This document shows positions 11,850 to 23,684 of a stretch of 64,000 bases of DNA, piece after piece (positions within the stretch are counted from its first letter, which is position 1; each line of letters starts with the position of its first letter). The notes below the pieces were generated by a model. The model saw nothing but the letters and a program-made list of their open reading frames with translations, searched no databases and was not told where the DNA came from. Both the position numbers and the translations under genes were made by a program. The stretch comes from Nicotiana tabacum. Taxonomy: Eukaryota > Streptophyta > Magnoliopsida > Solanales > Solanaceae. The DNA lies in NCBI RefSeq assembly GCF_000715075.1, contig NC_134102.1, forward strand, positions 95,187,766 through 95,251,765, given 5' to 3'.

Positions 11850-12215
11850 ATATCACAATATTTCACAAATCGCACCTCAAATGCCCAAATATCACAGCAT
11901 AATACAACTTGCACCTCAGGTGCCCAAATATTACAACATATCACAAATTGCACATCAAGTGCTCAAATATTACAACATATCACAAATTGATGTGCTCAAA
12001 TATTACAACATATCACAAATTACACATCAAGTGCTCAAATATTACAACATATCACAAATTGCACATCAAGTGATCAAATATTATAACATATCACAAATTG
12101 CACATCGAGTGCTCAAATATTACAACATATCACAAATTGCACATCGAGTGCTCAAATATTACCACATATCACAAATTGCACATCGAGTGCACAAATTTTA
12201 CAACATATTATTTTT
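11850..12215 (+). repeat. 39-bp minisatellite, about 9 units
   Basis: The unit contains ATCACAAATTGCACATCGAG followed by TGCTCAAATATTACAACAT. About nine units are seen, one of them six bases short. Because 39 is a multiple of three, one frame stays open and reads as a 13-residue repeat (SQIAHRVLKYYNI). It lies antisense to the element and is most likely a by-product. The sister LTR has about six units at 19130-19375. Confidence 0.9.
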
Positions 12216-13287
12216 CCACAATATGGAGCCACGACTCGATCATAATGTGCACAACATCTTAACAAAATGTTCGGGAGTGAACAACTCAACCGAATAGTAT
12301 TTCACAATTTGGCACTTTGCCTCAATATGATTCACAACCTTTATAATTCAATACCAAATTTTCAACAACGTGAACTGAAAAGTAATTCATCTTATTAAAT
12401 AAATTTTTCATTTAAATTATCTGTAGGTAAAATCAATAACTAAAATGTTTTCAATAAAAATAGCAACTCAAACAAACACAGAGTTCACATAAAAGTCAAG
12501 TGGCAATCACACCAAATTATCATATAAAAACAACCTCGGCAAACAAGGAATGAGGCATGACAAATAATTGATTTAATAAGTTACAATAATTTTCCAACTT
12601 AATACTTAAGAGCGTCTACGAATTTCAACCGATATAATTTGCACATATAAACCAAGTACGTACTCATCACCTCGCGTACATGGTTTTCAATTACACAATT
12701 TCCACATAAGACTCAAGGCCTAAAGAGTAATTCTCCCACTCGAGGTTAGGCAAGATACTTACCTCAAACTGCGCTCAATCAGTCTAGTAATATGTCCTTT
12801 CCTCGATTTTCCGACTCTGATATGCTCGAATCTAGTCATAATTAATTCGATTCAATCAATAGAAATTGTAGGAATAAATTCCATATGAAAATATAAATTT
12901 TCTACAAAAATTCGAAATTTAACCCAAAAAATTGCCTGTGGGGCCCACATTTCGAAACCCGATAAAAGTTACAAAATCCGAAAGCCCATTCAACCACGAG
13001 TCTAGCCATAGCAATTTTACTTAATTCCGACATCAACTCGACCCTCAAATCTTCAAATTAAACCAAGTGGGTTTTCTAATCTTTCCAACTTACTTTACCC
13101 ATTAAATGTTAAAAACAACCATGGATTCGGGTAATTTAAGCAATACTGAGTTAAAAACACTTATCCCGTTGTTCTCCTTAAAAATCTATCAAATACCGCC
13201 TATATTCGAGCTCCAAATCGGTAAAAATTAAAAATGGACGAAGTCCCATTTTTAGAACTTAAAAGTTTCTCTCCAGTGGTTTCTTCT

Positions 13288-13715
13288 TCGCGAACACGGC
13301 CATTGCCTCGCATTTGCGAAGCACAAAAATGCTACTACCCCAAAACATGCTTCGCGTTCGCGTCCAACTCGTCGCATTCGTGATGGGTCGTTGCCCCAAC
13401 CCTCCACGTTCGCGATTTCCCTATCGCGTTCGCGTAGACCAAATGCCTTCTGCCCTATTTCCTCTATTTTCCTCTTCGCGTTCGTGGTTGGGCCTCCACG
13501 TTCGCGAAGCACTGCTAGGTTCACCTATGCGTTCGCGAGCCTCTCTTCGCGTTCGCGTAGAGCAATCAGCTGCCCCCTCAACTTCCTTCTTCGCGAACGC
13601 GTAATGCCTCTCGCGTTCACGATGCACACCCTGTCTACCCTTCGCGAACGCGAAGAAAAAATATTTCCAGCTCTCAGTTCTTCTTCGCGAATGTGAGGCT
13701 CCACTCGCGAACGCG
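13288..13715. repeat. CpG palindrome array (TTCGCGAACGCG type)
   Basis: Repeated words such as TTCGCGAACGCG, TTCGCGTTCGCG and CGTTCGCGA occur about every 20-40 bases. The same array, with point changes, is at 20434-20885 in the sister LTR. Confidence 0.85.
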
Positions 13716-14417
13716 ATGAAGGAAACCAGATGGTGCATTAGAAAAATTCTAGCAGAGTTCCAAGTCCAAAATCCAACCCGTTAACCATCCGAAACTTACC
13801 CGAGGGCCTTGGGACCTCAACCAAATATACCAACAGGTCCTAAAACATCATACAAACTTAGTCAAATTCTCAAATCATCTCAAACAACATCAAAACGACG
13901 AATCGCACCTCAAATCAAAATCTATAAACTTTGAACTTTCAAATTCTATATCTTGTGCCAAAACATATCAAATCATTCCTGAATGACTTCAAATTTTGCA
14001 CACAAGTCATAATTGACATAACGAAGCTATTTCTCGAATTGGATTCCGACCCCGATATAAAAAAGTTAACCCCCCTGTCAAACTTCCCAAAACTTCATCT
14101 TTTGCCATTTCAAGCCAAAATCTTCTATAGACCTCCAAATAATTTTCCCGACACACTTCTAAGTCTATAATCACCATTCGGAGCTATTGACATCATCAAA
14201 ATTCCCTTCCAGAGTCGTTTATTCAAAACTCAACTCTCCGGTCAATTTTTTTCATTTAAGCTTCTAACTAAGGATTGTTCTTTTAATTTAGTTCTGAATC
14301 TTCAGTAATTCAAACTCGACCACACTTGCAGGTCATAATACATATTGCAAAACTGCTCGAGACCTTAAGTTACTGAACAAGGCGTAAATTCTTAAAACGA
14401 CAAGTCGTGTCGTTACA

Positions 14418-14748
14418 TTCTCCACCTCTTAAACAAACGTTCGTCCTCGAACATGCTAAGAATCTTTCTGAGGACTTTAAATTACTGAGTGTATTCTTAC
14501 ACACATACTTGTGGGTGATTATACATTCCCGCAATTTAACACATGTCCGACAACACCATCTCAATTGAGATTATTTCTTTTCCCCATTCTTATAAGCTTT
14601 AAAGCAAAATCCCTAACTCTCCAATCATTTCTAAAATGCCTGATTTTCACTTCGACGCACGGTATTCGTCTTAACAGGCTATAGCAACCCGTGCCTATAC
14701 ACACATCAACTTTCTTGATAGTGTTGAAGTACTCCGGGGTGTTACACT
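14418..14748 (-). mobile_element. LTR-head-like fragment of another gypsy family
   Basis: On the minus strand, AGCGGGGGAGAGTG is followed by TGTAACACCCCGGAGTAC, which looks like a polypurine tract plus the first bases of an LTR from a different family. It lies about 330 bases before the element's own polypurine tract and LTR. This suggests that the internal region is a chimera. It rests on motif resemblance only. Confidence 0.45.
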
Positions 14749-15970
14749 CTCCCCCGCTTACGATCATTCGCCCTTGAGCACATAACATAACTTTTCTCTT
14801 CTTTCGCACATATCAATCTCCCAAATTTTTCTAACTCCCAATTTTTTCAGAAATTTTGGCAGAGTCTCCCATGTAATTGGGCATATCCACCTACAAGAGT
14901 AACATCAAAACAACTCCTAACAACACATCCACAACCCAACAAAATACCTCAAAGTATATATCAATAATACTAATCTCAGCATTACAAGCATTGCATTATC
15001 ATAATGATATCAGGACATGAAGCACATTATATGTATGCTCATCACCACGTCTCTGGTCTTAAAAGCCGTTCATAATTAATTCCAGTATCATCAATTAATC
15101 TCATATTAACCACCACCTCATTTCGAATTTTTTTTTACAACACTGACAACAGAATGTGAAGACCTTATGATTACCTACCCGGATTAATGAGTCGCATTAA
15201 ACGCCACCTGGGTACTCATCTCATAGGCTAAAACTCAATGTTTACAGCACGAAATAGCTGAATATGCATAGAAAATATACAAGAATTATCAAATAAGCCT
15301 AACAGGCATGACTCCCTATTACTCATTATTGTACAAATTAAATTCCACACAGGGAGAATTTTAAAGTCATAATTATTTTACCACAAGGACCTCGTCCTTA
15401 TATAACTTTCACCACGGCTTGTAGCCCAGTTTAAATATTTCACATCATATAAAAATGCGAGAATCTCGTCCTCAACTCCGAATCACAAGCATTTTGCACA
15501 TTGTGCCAACTGAAATTTCAATTTCCTTTCTTTTTTCTTTTCAATATATTTCATAAACGGTTTTCACAACACATAATGAACCCTCATACCGGTAGGGTAT
15601 ATAATTCATAAAAATTGGAATCAATTATTCCAAAACACATTAAACCCACTGTAATGAATAATAAAAATTACTTTTGTACTTATAGCCCTCAATGGTATAC
15701 AAAAATAAAATGACAGACACTGGCTCACATCTTTAAATCTCCCAACAGGGATAAACATGTAAGTGGGTCACAAAATTACGAAGCTCACCCATAAGCGGAG
15801 CATAATAGGAGGACTCACCTCAATATTCAGAATCGAATCAAATTAAAGGAAAATATCCTTTTATAACATAATCAGGATCGTGCCTGTAACGGTACCATCT
15901 GGTGTATCGGCCTCAGCCAAATCATATTGATTATATCAATGGGTCAGGCCTCCAGCTCTTAGGCATCCAC
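14418..15970 (-). other. Non-coding internal part of the TR-GAG-like element
   Basis: This 1.55 kb lies between the end of gag and the 3' LTR, where a normal gypsy element has more than 4 kb of pol. No RT, RNase H or integrase motif is visible in any frame. Just after gag, on the minus strand, DGTVTGTILI resembles the start of a protease domain and is then lost. Near 14420-14450 a fragment like the end of a gypsy polyprotein (FEDERLF-type) precedes the polypurine tract. A second tract and LTR-like head lies near 14745. Confidence 0.7.
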
Positions 15971-15977
15971 TACCCGC

Positions 15978-17360
15978 CTATCCTTCACCTCTAATTGATT
16001 GTGCACGTGGAGTATTAATTGGAATAAAAATTGTAACTGGAGTGCTCTGATGAAATCCACCCATCCCAAGTCTGGGACAATCACTCATGATGTGCCTAGT
16101 ATCACCACACTCATAACAACCCCTCTGAGATCGCGGTTGCTCGTACTGAGTCTGTACCGGATAACGGGAATAACTACTGTAACAATCTCGTGTCGGTGGT
16201 GCACCATAAACTGGAGCATCCCGAGTAATCTGATGTGCAGACTGAGCTGACCGACTGCTCGAGCCTCCGCTATAATGGGTCCTAGTTGAAGAGTAAAATT
16301 CACTGAACCCTCCAGATCTTCGAGATCTTTTAGCCTTCTTAGACTCCCTTTCCTCGCCTAAAACACCCTCAATCTTCCTTGCAATCTCCACTACTTGTTG
16401 AAATGGAGTATCAGTTTGCAATTCTCGAGCCATGCATATTTTAATATCATAATCGAGTCCCTCAATGAATCTGTGGACCTGTTCTCTGATTGTAGGAACT
16501 AAGATAGGTGCATAATGGGCTAACTCACTGAACCTGATAGCATATTCTGACACTGTCATAGTGCCCTGACGCAACCGTTCAAACTCTGTGCGCCACGCAT
16601 CTCTGAGAGTCTGGGGAACAAACTCTTTCAAGAACATTTTCGAAATTTGAGCCCAAGTTAGTGGTGTTGCATCGGCTGGTCTACCTTCTTCATAGATTTT
16701 ACACCACCGATACGCTGCGCCTGACAGTTGAAATGTAGTAAAGGCAACTCGGCTCACTTCCACAATACCCATGGTGCGGAGAATACGGTGGCAATTTTCT
16801 AGAAATCCTTGGGCATCCTCTGTAGCTGTGCCACTAAAAGTAGGTGGACTATACCTCTTAAATCTTTCAAGTCTCATTTGTTCTTCTTCTGATGCCCCTG
16901 GCCTAACCTCAGGCTGAACCGGAATAACAGATTGTACTGGTACTATACCCGAAATTTGACCAACGCGAACCTGCTGCTCAAGAGTTGCGGTAGAAGTCTG
17001 AGCTACTCCCCCAATCCGCGAAATATTTGGCACAACAGAAATTAATCCCGCCTAAGTTAATGTACCAAACATACTCAGGAACTGTGCCAAAATCTCTTGA
17101 AGTCCGAGGGTAACAACAAGTGCTTCTGGTACCTATCCCCCAACTTGAGCTACTGGCAGCTCCTCAATTGTTGCCCTGATAGGTACTCCAGTCGCGACAC
17201 TTGCCCTTCCTCGACCTCTGCCTCGGCCTCTACCTCGGCCCCGGCCTCTACCTCGGCCCCGGCCTCTTGCAGCCCTAGCAGTATGTGCGGATGCCTGCTC
17301 AGCTAACCCGGTAGCACGTGTTCTCACCATCTGCGAGAGAATAGAGATATAAAGGCTCAA
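15978..17360 (-). pseudogene. Gag of the TR-GAG-like element
   Basis: This is the only gene of the element. From 17326 downward the minus strand reads MVRTRATGLAEQ, then a long Arg-Gly run, then a stop near 17132. The gag domain follows in the 351-residue reading from 17033 to 15978: MRLERFKRYSPPTFSG, AYRWCKIYEEGRPAD, FVPQTLRDAWRTEFERL, EYAIRFSELAHYAP, IEGLDYDIKICMAREL. It ends with a zinc knuckle, CYECGDTRHIMSDC (CX2CX4HX4C). A second stop near 17053 separates the N-terminal part from the main domain. The long reading keeps every usual gag block, so decay here is mild compared with the chromovirus gag at 1435. Gag alone could package RNA but needs an outside RT and integrase. Confidence 0.88.
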
Positions 17361-17514
17361 ATTCTACAATCAACAAACCCGCATGACAGGAATGAAAGAA
17401 GTGGAAATTTCCTAACTGTTATGTAGCCTCTCGAAGATAAGTACATACGTCTCTGTACCGATCCGCAAGACTCTACTAGACTCGTTCGTGATTCTTAGAA
17501 CCTATGAACCTAGA

Positions 17515-17526
17515 GCTATGATACCA
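17515..17526 (-). promoter_or_regulatory. Primer-binding site of the TR-GAG-like element
   Basis: GCTATGATACCA, read on the minus strand as TGGTATCATAGC, lies three bases from the inner edge of the 5' LTR. It resembles the initiator tRNA-Met site TGGTATCAGAGC. Confidence 0.8.
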
Positions 17527-19129
17527 ACTTGTCAAGACCCAAAATCCCACCACAGGCGTCGTGATAGCACCTAGTCTCTAAGATAAGGTAACCGATTTTA
17601 ATTACATTTTGAAGCCATTTTTATTTTTTGAATAAGAGATAAATAGGTAATCATAACCAACAACGGAACAAATATGAACATACAACCTCTCAAGACTAGT
17701 AGTACTAAGTCACAAACTCTAACTGAATACATAAAATGATCACGAGGACCGAATATTCAATACTGTTTGATTAAAAATTAACAGTACAATAAAATGAGAA
17801 GACTCCAAGGGACTGCGACTACTAAGCAGCTCTACCTTGAGTCTTTACCATCCCGCTTTAACTCCACTCAAGTCCGATATCTCCAATACCTGGCTCTGCA
17901 CAAAAATGTGCAGAAGTGTAGTATGAGTACACCACGGTTGATACCCAGTAAGTATCAAGACTAACCTCAGTGGAGTAGAGAAGAGGTACAGTCAAGACAC
18001 TCACTAGTCTAATAACCTGTGCAATATAATATACAAATAATAGGAAACAAATAACAATGATAACAAGAAACTCAACCAGTAATATAATAACAAGGCAACA
18101 AGAACATCATAATTATTGCTCAGACGAATAAGGAAACACAAGTACAACTAATTAATCAAGTCCTTCAAATATAATTTCTTTCGTCTATATGTTTTTCAAA
18201 TAAAAATCCTCAGGATATAATACTTTCCAATAAATATATTTTCAAGTAAAAATCACCATGTGACACCTCATTTCACAATCATAAAAATTACGGGTCTCAG
18301 CCCACTTTCATATTTTTCACGGCACCCCGCACCCATATTTCTATCACCATCACACGGACCACTCATGTATCACTAATAAAATCATCATTGTATATAAGAT
18401 CCGCAGGATTAATTTATTTTCAATAAAATAAGGTAAAAAAATCTTTAAATCAAGTAAGAAATCAACTAATATATAAGTTTATTTTAGAAATCATTTGAGT
18501 GAAGAAAATGACATTTCCATTAAAATAAAGCATCAGATAAACTACTGATTTGGATATAAAATTTATTAAATTAAAACATACTAAAATTTTTCTTTCATTT
18601 AAAACAACTCAATCATCAAGACAAGTACAACCCAAAAATACAAATCTTCATAAGTCTCGTACGAAAAAGTCAAGGTCAACACAATACATTAAGAAATACA
18701 AAACACTAAATATTAAGTGAAATAATACATCACGGAGAACACAAGAATTTACAATTTACGGAAAAACAAAATAACCAAAGACAAGTGCAGCCATAGAGAA
18801 ATATCAACAAAAGGGCACTCCCGAGGTACCGCCTCGTAGTCCCAAATCATAAATAAATTCACGATCTTTCATTTCCTTATATCACCGCGGGAGCATTCAC
18901 ATTTAATTTTAAAGAAATTATTTTTTCCAAAATAGCATCCCGCGTTTTAGCCATCCTTATCACACCGCATGACATCTAGTAGTTCCCCTACTAGCCACGC
19001 GTTTCAAGCCACCATTATCTCACTGCATGCGTTTTAACACCCTTACCTTATATCACCACATGACTTCTAGCAGTTCCCCTACTAGCCATGCGTTTCAAGC
19101 CACCCTTATCTCACCACATGCGTATCAAT

Positions 19130-19375
19130 ATCACAATATTTCATAAATCGCACCTCAAGTGCCCAAATATCATAGCATAATACAACTTGCACCTCAAGTG
19201 CCCAAATATTACAACATATCACAAATTGCACATCGAGTGCTCAAATATTACAACATATCACAAATTGCACATCGTGTGCTCAAATATTACCACATATCAC
19301 AAATTGCACATCGAGTGCTCAAATATTACCACATATCACAAATTGCACATCGAGTGCTCAAATATTACAACATAT
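19130..19375 (+). repeat. 39-bp minisatellite, about 6 units
   Basis: This is the same unit as at 11850-12215 in the sister LTR, with about three fewer copies. Confidence 0.88.
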
Positions 19376-20433
19376 TATTTTTCCACTATAAGGAACTACG
19401 ACTCGATCATAATGTGTACAACATCTTAACAAAATATTCGGGAGTGAACAACTCAACCGAATAATATTTCACAATTTGTCACTTTGCCTCAATATGATTC
19501 ACGGCCTTTATAATTCAATACCAAATTTTCAACAACGTAAACTGAAAAGTAATTCATCTTATTAACTAAATTTTCCATTTAAATTATCTGTAGGTAAAAT
19601 TAATAATGAAAGTGTTTTTCAAAGAAATGGCAACTCAAACAAACACAGAGTTCACATAAAAGTTAAGTGGCAATCACACAAAATTATCATATAAAAACAA
19701 TCTCGGCAAACAAGGAATGAGGCATGACAAATAAGGGATTTAATAAGTTACAACAATTTTCCAACTTAATATTTAAGGGCATCTACAAATTTCAACTGAT
19801 ATAATTTACACATATAAACCAAGTACGTACTCGTCACCTCGCGTACATAGTTTTTAATTACACAATTTTCACATAAGACTCAAGGCCTAAAGGGTAATTC
19901 CCCCACTCGACGTTAGGCAAGATACTTACCTCAAACTGCGCTCAATCAGTCAAGTAGTATGTCCTTTCCTCGATTTTCTATCTCCGATCGGCTCGAATCT
20001 AGTCATAATTAATTCGATTCAATCAATAGAAATTGTAGGAATAAATTTCATATGAAAATACAAATTTTCTACAAAAATCCGAAATTTAACCCAAAAAATT
20101 GCCCGTGGGGCCCATATCTCAGAACCCAACAAAGGTTACAAAATCCGAAAGCCCATTCAACCACGAGTCCAGCCATACCAATTTTACTTAATTCTGACAT
20201 TAACTCGACCCTCAAATCTTCAAATTAAACCAAACAACTTAATTTACCCATTGAATGTTAAAAACAACTATGGATTCGGGTAATTTAACCAATATTGAGT
20301 TAAGAACAATTACCCCGTTGTTCTCCTTGAAAATCTCTCAAATATCGCCTATATCCGAGCTCCAAATCGGTAAAAATAAAAAATGGGACGAAGTCCCATT
20401 TTCAGAACTTAAAGTTTCTGTCCAGTGGTTTCT

Positions 20434-20885
20434 TCTTCGCGAACGTGGCCATTGCCTCGCGTTCGCGAAGCACAAAAATGCTACTACCCTAAAACATGCT
20501 TTGCGTTCGCATCCAACTCATCGCGTTCGCGATGGGTCGTTGCCCCAACCCTCCGCATTCACGATTTCCCTATCGCGTTCACATAAACCAAAGGCCTTCT
20601 TCCTCGTTTTCTCTATTTTCCTCTTCGCGTTCATGGTTGGGCCTGCGCATTCACGAAGCACTGCCAGGTTCACCTACGCATTCGCGAGCCTCTCTTCGCG
20701 TTCGTGTAGAGCAATCAACTGCCCCCTCAACTTCCTTCTTCGCGAACGCGTAATGCCTCTCGCGTTCGCGATGCACACCCTGTCTACCCTTCGCGAATAC
20801 GTCCCAATATTCGCGAATGCGAAGAACAAATATTGCTAGCTCTCAGTTATTCTACGCAAATGCGAGGCTCCACTCGCGAACGCGA
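20434..20885. repeat. CpG palindrome array in the 5' LTR
   Basis: It matches the array at 13288-13715. Several words have lost CpG sites by C-to-T or G-to-A change, for example CGCGTTCATGG where related copies have CGCGTTCGTGG. Confidence 0.85.
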
Positions 20886-21592
20886 TGAAGGAAACCAGAT
20901 AGTGCATCAGAACAATTCCAGCAGAGTTCCAAGTCCAAAATCCAACCCGTTAACTATCCGAAACTTACCCGAGGCCCTCGGGATCTCAACCAAATATACC
21001 AACAGATCCTAAAACATCATACGAACTTAGTCAAATTCTCAAATTACCTCAAACAACATCAAAACTTCGAATTGCACTTTAAATCAAAATCTATGAACTT
21101 TAAACTTTCAAATTCTATATCTTGTGTCGAAACACATCAAATCAATCCGGAATGACTTCAACTTTTGCACGCAAGTCATAATTGACATAACGAAGCTATT
21201 CAAATTTCTCGAATCGGATTCCGACCCCGATATCAAAAAGTCAACCCTCCGGTCAAACTTCCCAAAAATTCATCTTTCGCTATTTCAAGCCAAATTCTTC
21301 TACAGACCTCAAAATAATTTTTCGGACACGCTCCCAAGTCCATAATCACCATACAAAACTATTGACATCATCAAAATTCCATTCTGGAGTCGTTTATTCA
21401 AAACTCAACTCTCCGGTCAACTCTTTCCATTTAAGCTTCTAACTAAGGATTGTTCTTTTAATTTAGTTCCGAATCTTCAGTAATTCAAACTCGACCACAC
21501 CCGCAGGTCATAATACATATTGCGAAGCTGCTCGAGATCTTAAGTCACTGAATAGGGTATAAATTCTTAAAACGATAAGTCGGGTCGTTACA

Positions 21593-23025
21593 ATTTCCTT
21601 GAATAATCATCAATGAAAGTTAACATATACCTGACACCACCTTTTGATAGGGTACGTGAAGGACCCCAAATATTTGAATGAATGTAATCTTAAGTACCTT
21701 TTGTTCTATGAATTGCTGGTGATTTGAAGCTGACTCTTTTCTGATTCCCGAACACAAAGTGTTCACAAAACTCCATATTTTCGGTACTTTGACCGTACAA
21801 GAGACCTCTTTTGCTGAGGATTGAAAGACCTTTTTCACTCATATGCCACAATTTGGTGATGTCATAATCTGATTAATCTGATGTTGAAACTGTAGCAACA
21901 CCTGTAATAGTAGATCCCAATAGAGTACACAACGTACCAGATCTGCGTGCTTTCATGATCACAAGAGCACTATGAGAAACTTTCAAAACTCCTCCTTTAC
22001 CTATGTACTTGCACCCAAGAGATTCTAGAGTGCCCAAAGAGATAAGATTTTTCTTCAGGTCAGGAACATGTCTAAAATCGGTAAGAGTTCTCATCACATT
22101 ATCGTGCATTTTGATTCGGACTATACCTTTTTCAATAATTTTGCAGGCAGCATTGTTACCCATCAAGACAACTCCACCTCCAATAGATTCATATGTGATA
22201 AATAAATCTCGATTGGGACACATATGATAAGAACAACCCGAATCTAAAATCCACTCATTGTTAGATTTGAAACTATTATTAGTTGCCAAAAAAATAGTTC
22301 TCTCAGTCTCATCAGCAGCTACACTTGCTTCGGCAATGTCAGTATTTTTGTGATCATTTTTCTTTTCTGTATGCTTTTCTTTATTTTTCAATTTAAAGCA
22401 TTCAGAAATAATGTGACATTTCTTATGACAATATTTGCACATGATATTTTTGTGTCTGGATTTTGACCTTAATTTAGGTCTCTCACTACTTGAATCTTTC
22501 TTATTGGATCTACCTCTTATGAACAAGCCTTCCCCTTGGTTCCCACTAGTTTTTTCAGTAATATCTCTATCTATTTGTTCTTTTGATTTCAAAATAGATT
22601 TGATATCTTTATAAGAGATAATATCTTTTCCATAAAGCATAGTATCTCTTATATGTTTAAACGACTGGGGTAAGGAAACAAGCAATAACACAGCTTGATC
22701 CTCATCTTTAATTTCAGCATCTATGTTACTTAAATCCATAAGAAGGGAATCAAAAGTATCAAGATGTGTAAGTATAAAGGTACCTTCAGCCATACGAAAA
22801 GTGTAGAGTTTTTTCTTTAGATAAAGCGTGTTTTCTAATGTTCTTTTCATATATATAATTTTCAGCTTTTTCCATATGCCTTTGGCTGAGCTTTCTGCTG
22901 CGACTTTATGCAAAATCTCATTTGAGAGATTTAAAATAATACTTGCTTTTGCCTTTTTGTCTATGACGGAAAACTCCTCATCCGTCATTTTATCCGGCTT
23001 CTTCTCCTTTCCTTGCAGTGCCAAA
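21593..23025 (-). pseudogene. Copia gag, protease and integrase N-terminal half
   Basis: The minus strand reads as a Tnt1-94-like (Tork-type) polyprotein. From 23024: [38 protein letters not shown] gag, [13 protein letters not shown], a zinc knuckle [14 protein letters not shown] (CX2CX4HX4C), and a protease loop [18 protein letters not shown]. This 383-residue reading is open to 21873. Beyond it the frame breaks, but YMLTFIDDYSRKF and YIHSNIWGPSRTL show the first part of the integrase core. The first catalytic Asp of the core is Asn here (HSN where the family has HSD). RT and RNase H would lie left of 9852 and are outside the window. Confidence 0.87.
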
Positions 23026-23157
23026 TCTAAGCCATCCTGAATTAGGATAGCTTTTATCTTTAATTTTCACATTCCGAAATTTGCATTTCGGTCAAATTTC
23101 TTAACATAAGACTTTGTTATAGTCATTTTGGCTATTTAAACTAACCCGGTTAGATCT

Positions 23158-23170
23158 GGCTCTGATATCA
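23158..23170 (-). promoter_or_regulatory. Copia primer-binding site
   Basis: GGCTCTGATATCA, read on the minus strand as TGATATCAGAGCC, is three bases from the LTR edge and fits initiator tRNA-Met with one change. Confidence 0.75.
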
Positions 23171-23173
23171 ATT

Positions 23174-23684
23174 TGTTAAGATCGGGAACCAGGTTAGTGC
23201 GGAATTTAGCCAAATAATATTATAATGACAATAACAAAGACAATGCAAGTTGATAATGACGGTAATTAAAGCATATAAAGAAGGCACCAATTTAACGTGG
23301 TTCGATCAGTAACCTACGTCCACAAGCGGAGAAGAGCAATTTTACTATAGTAGCAAGAGTACCAAAAAGTATACAAAATTAGGGTAAATACTCTAATCAA
23401 CCCAAAATATCCCAAGAGAATATTCTCACAAGATCACTCCAGAGAATGGTTCACACAAGTGTTTCCCGACACTCAACTCTCTTACAAAATATTCGCAATT
23501 ACTAAAGTAGGAGGAGAAAAAACAAGAAATGAATAACTCATTTTTTGGGAATAAGCTAGAGTGCTTATTTTATAAGAAATTTGGAAAGACATGCTTGGCC
23601 AATAATTGGCCACATTCTCTCAAAATACAAGGCATTTATTGGCCAACAAGGTCCTGAAGGGCAAATTGTTGGCCACGTCTCACA
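23174..23684 (-). mobile_element. 5' LTR of the copia element
   Basis: In + orientation the LTR opens TGTTAAGATCGGGAACC beside the primer-binding site. It probably ends at GTCTCACA near 23684, giving about 510 bases with TG...CA ends, a usual copia LTR size. The partner LTR is not in the window, so the outer edge rests only on the dinucleotide and the length. Confidence 0.6.

Larger units (their letters stand above)
10249..14417 (-). mobile_element. 3' LTR (4.2 kb) of a TR-GAG-like element
   Basis: In + orientation it starts TGTCACGACC and ends GTCGTTACA; the element is transcribed on the minus strand, so this is its 3' LTR. It matches 17530-21592 along its whole length. It carries a 39-bp minisatellite (about 11850-12215), a GGGCCC-containing block near 12949 and a CpG palindrome array (13288-13715). 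The flanking internal sequence at 14418 begins with a pyrimidine-rich strand (TTCTCCACCTCTTAAAC), the complement of a polypurine tract. I see no real gene in it. Confidence 0.93.
17530..21592 (-). mobile_element. 5' LTR (4.1 kb) of the TR-GAG-like element
   Basis: In + orientation it runs from TGTCAAGACCC to GGGTCGTTACA and parallels 10249-14417. It is about 106 bases shorter, mainly because the 39-bp minisatellite has fewer units. It holds a palindrome array at 20434-20885. The TSD ATTTC follows at 21593. Confidence 0.93.

Noticed and set aside
11749..12297. 182-residue ORF with 13-residue repeats
   Set aside because: It is the 39-bp minisatellite read in one frame, antisense to the element; the period being a multiple of three explains the open frame.
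13252..13738. Overlapping ORFs on both strands near 13.3-13.7 kb and again near 20.4-20.8 kb
   Set aside because: They are palindrome-array by-products with no codon signal or homology.
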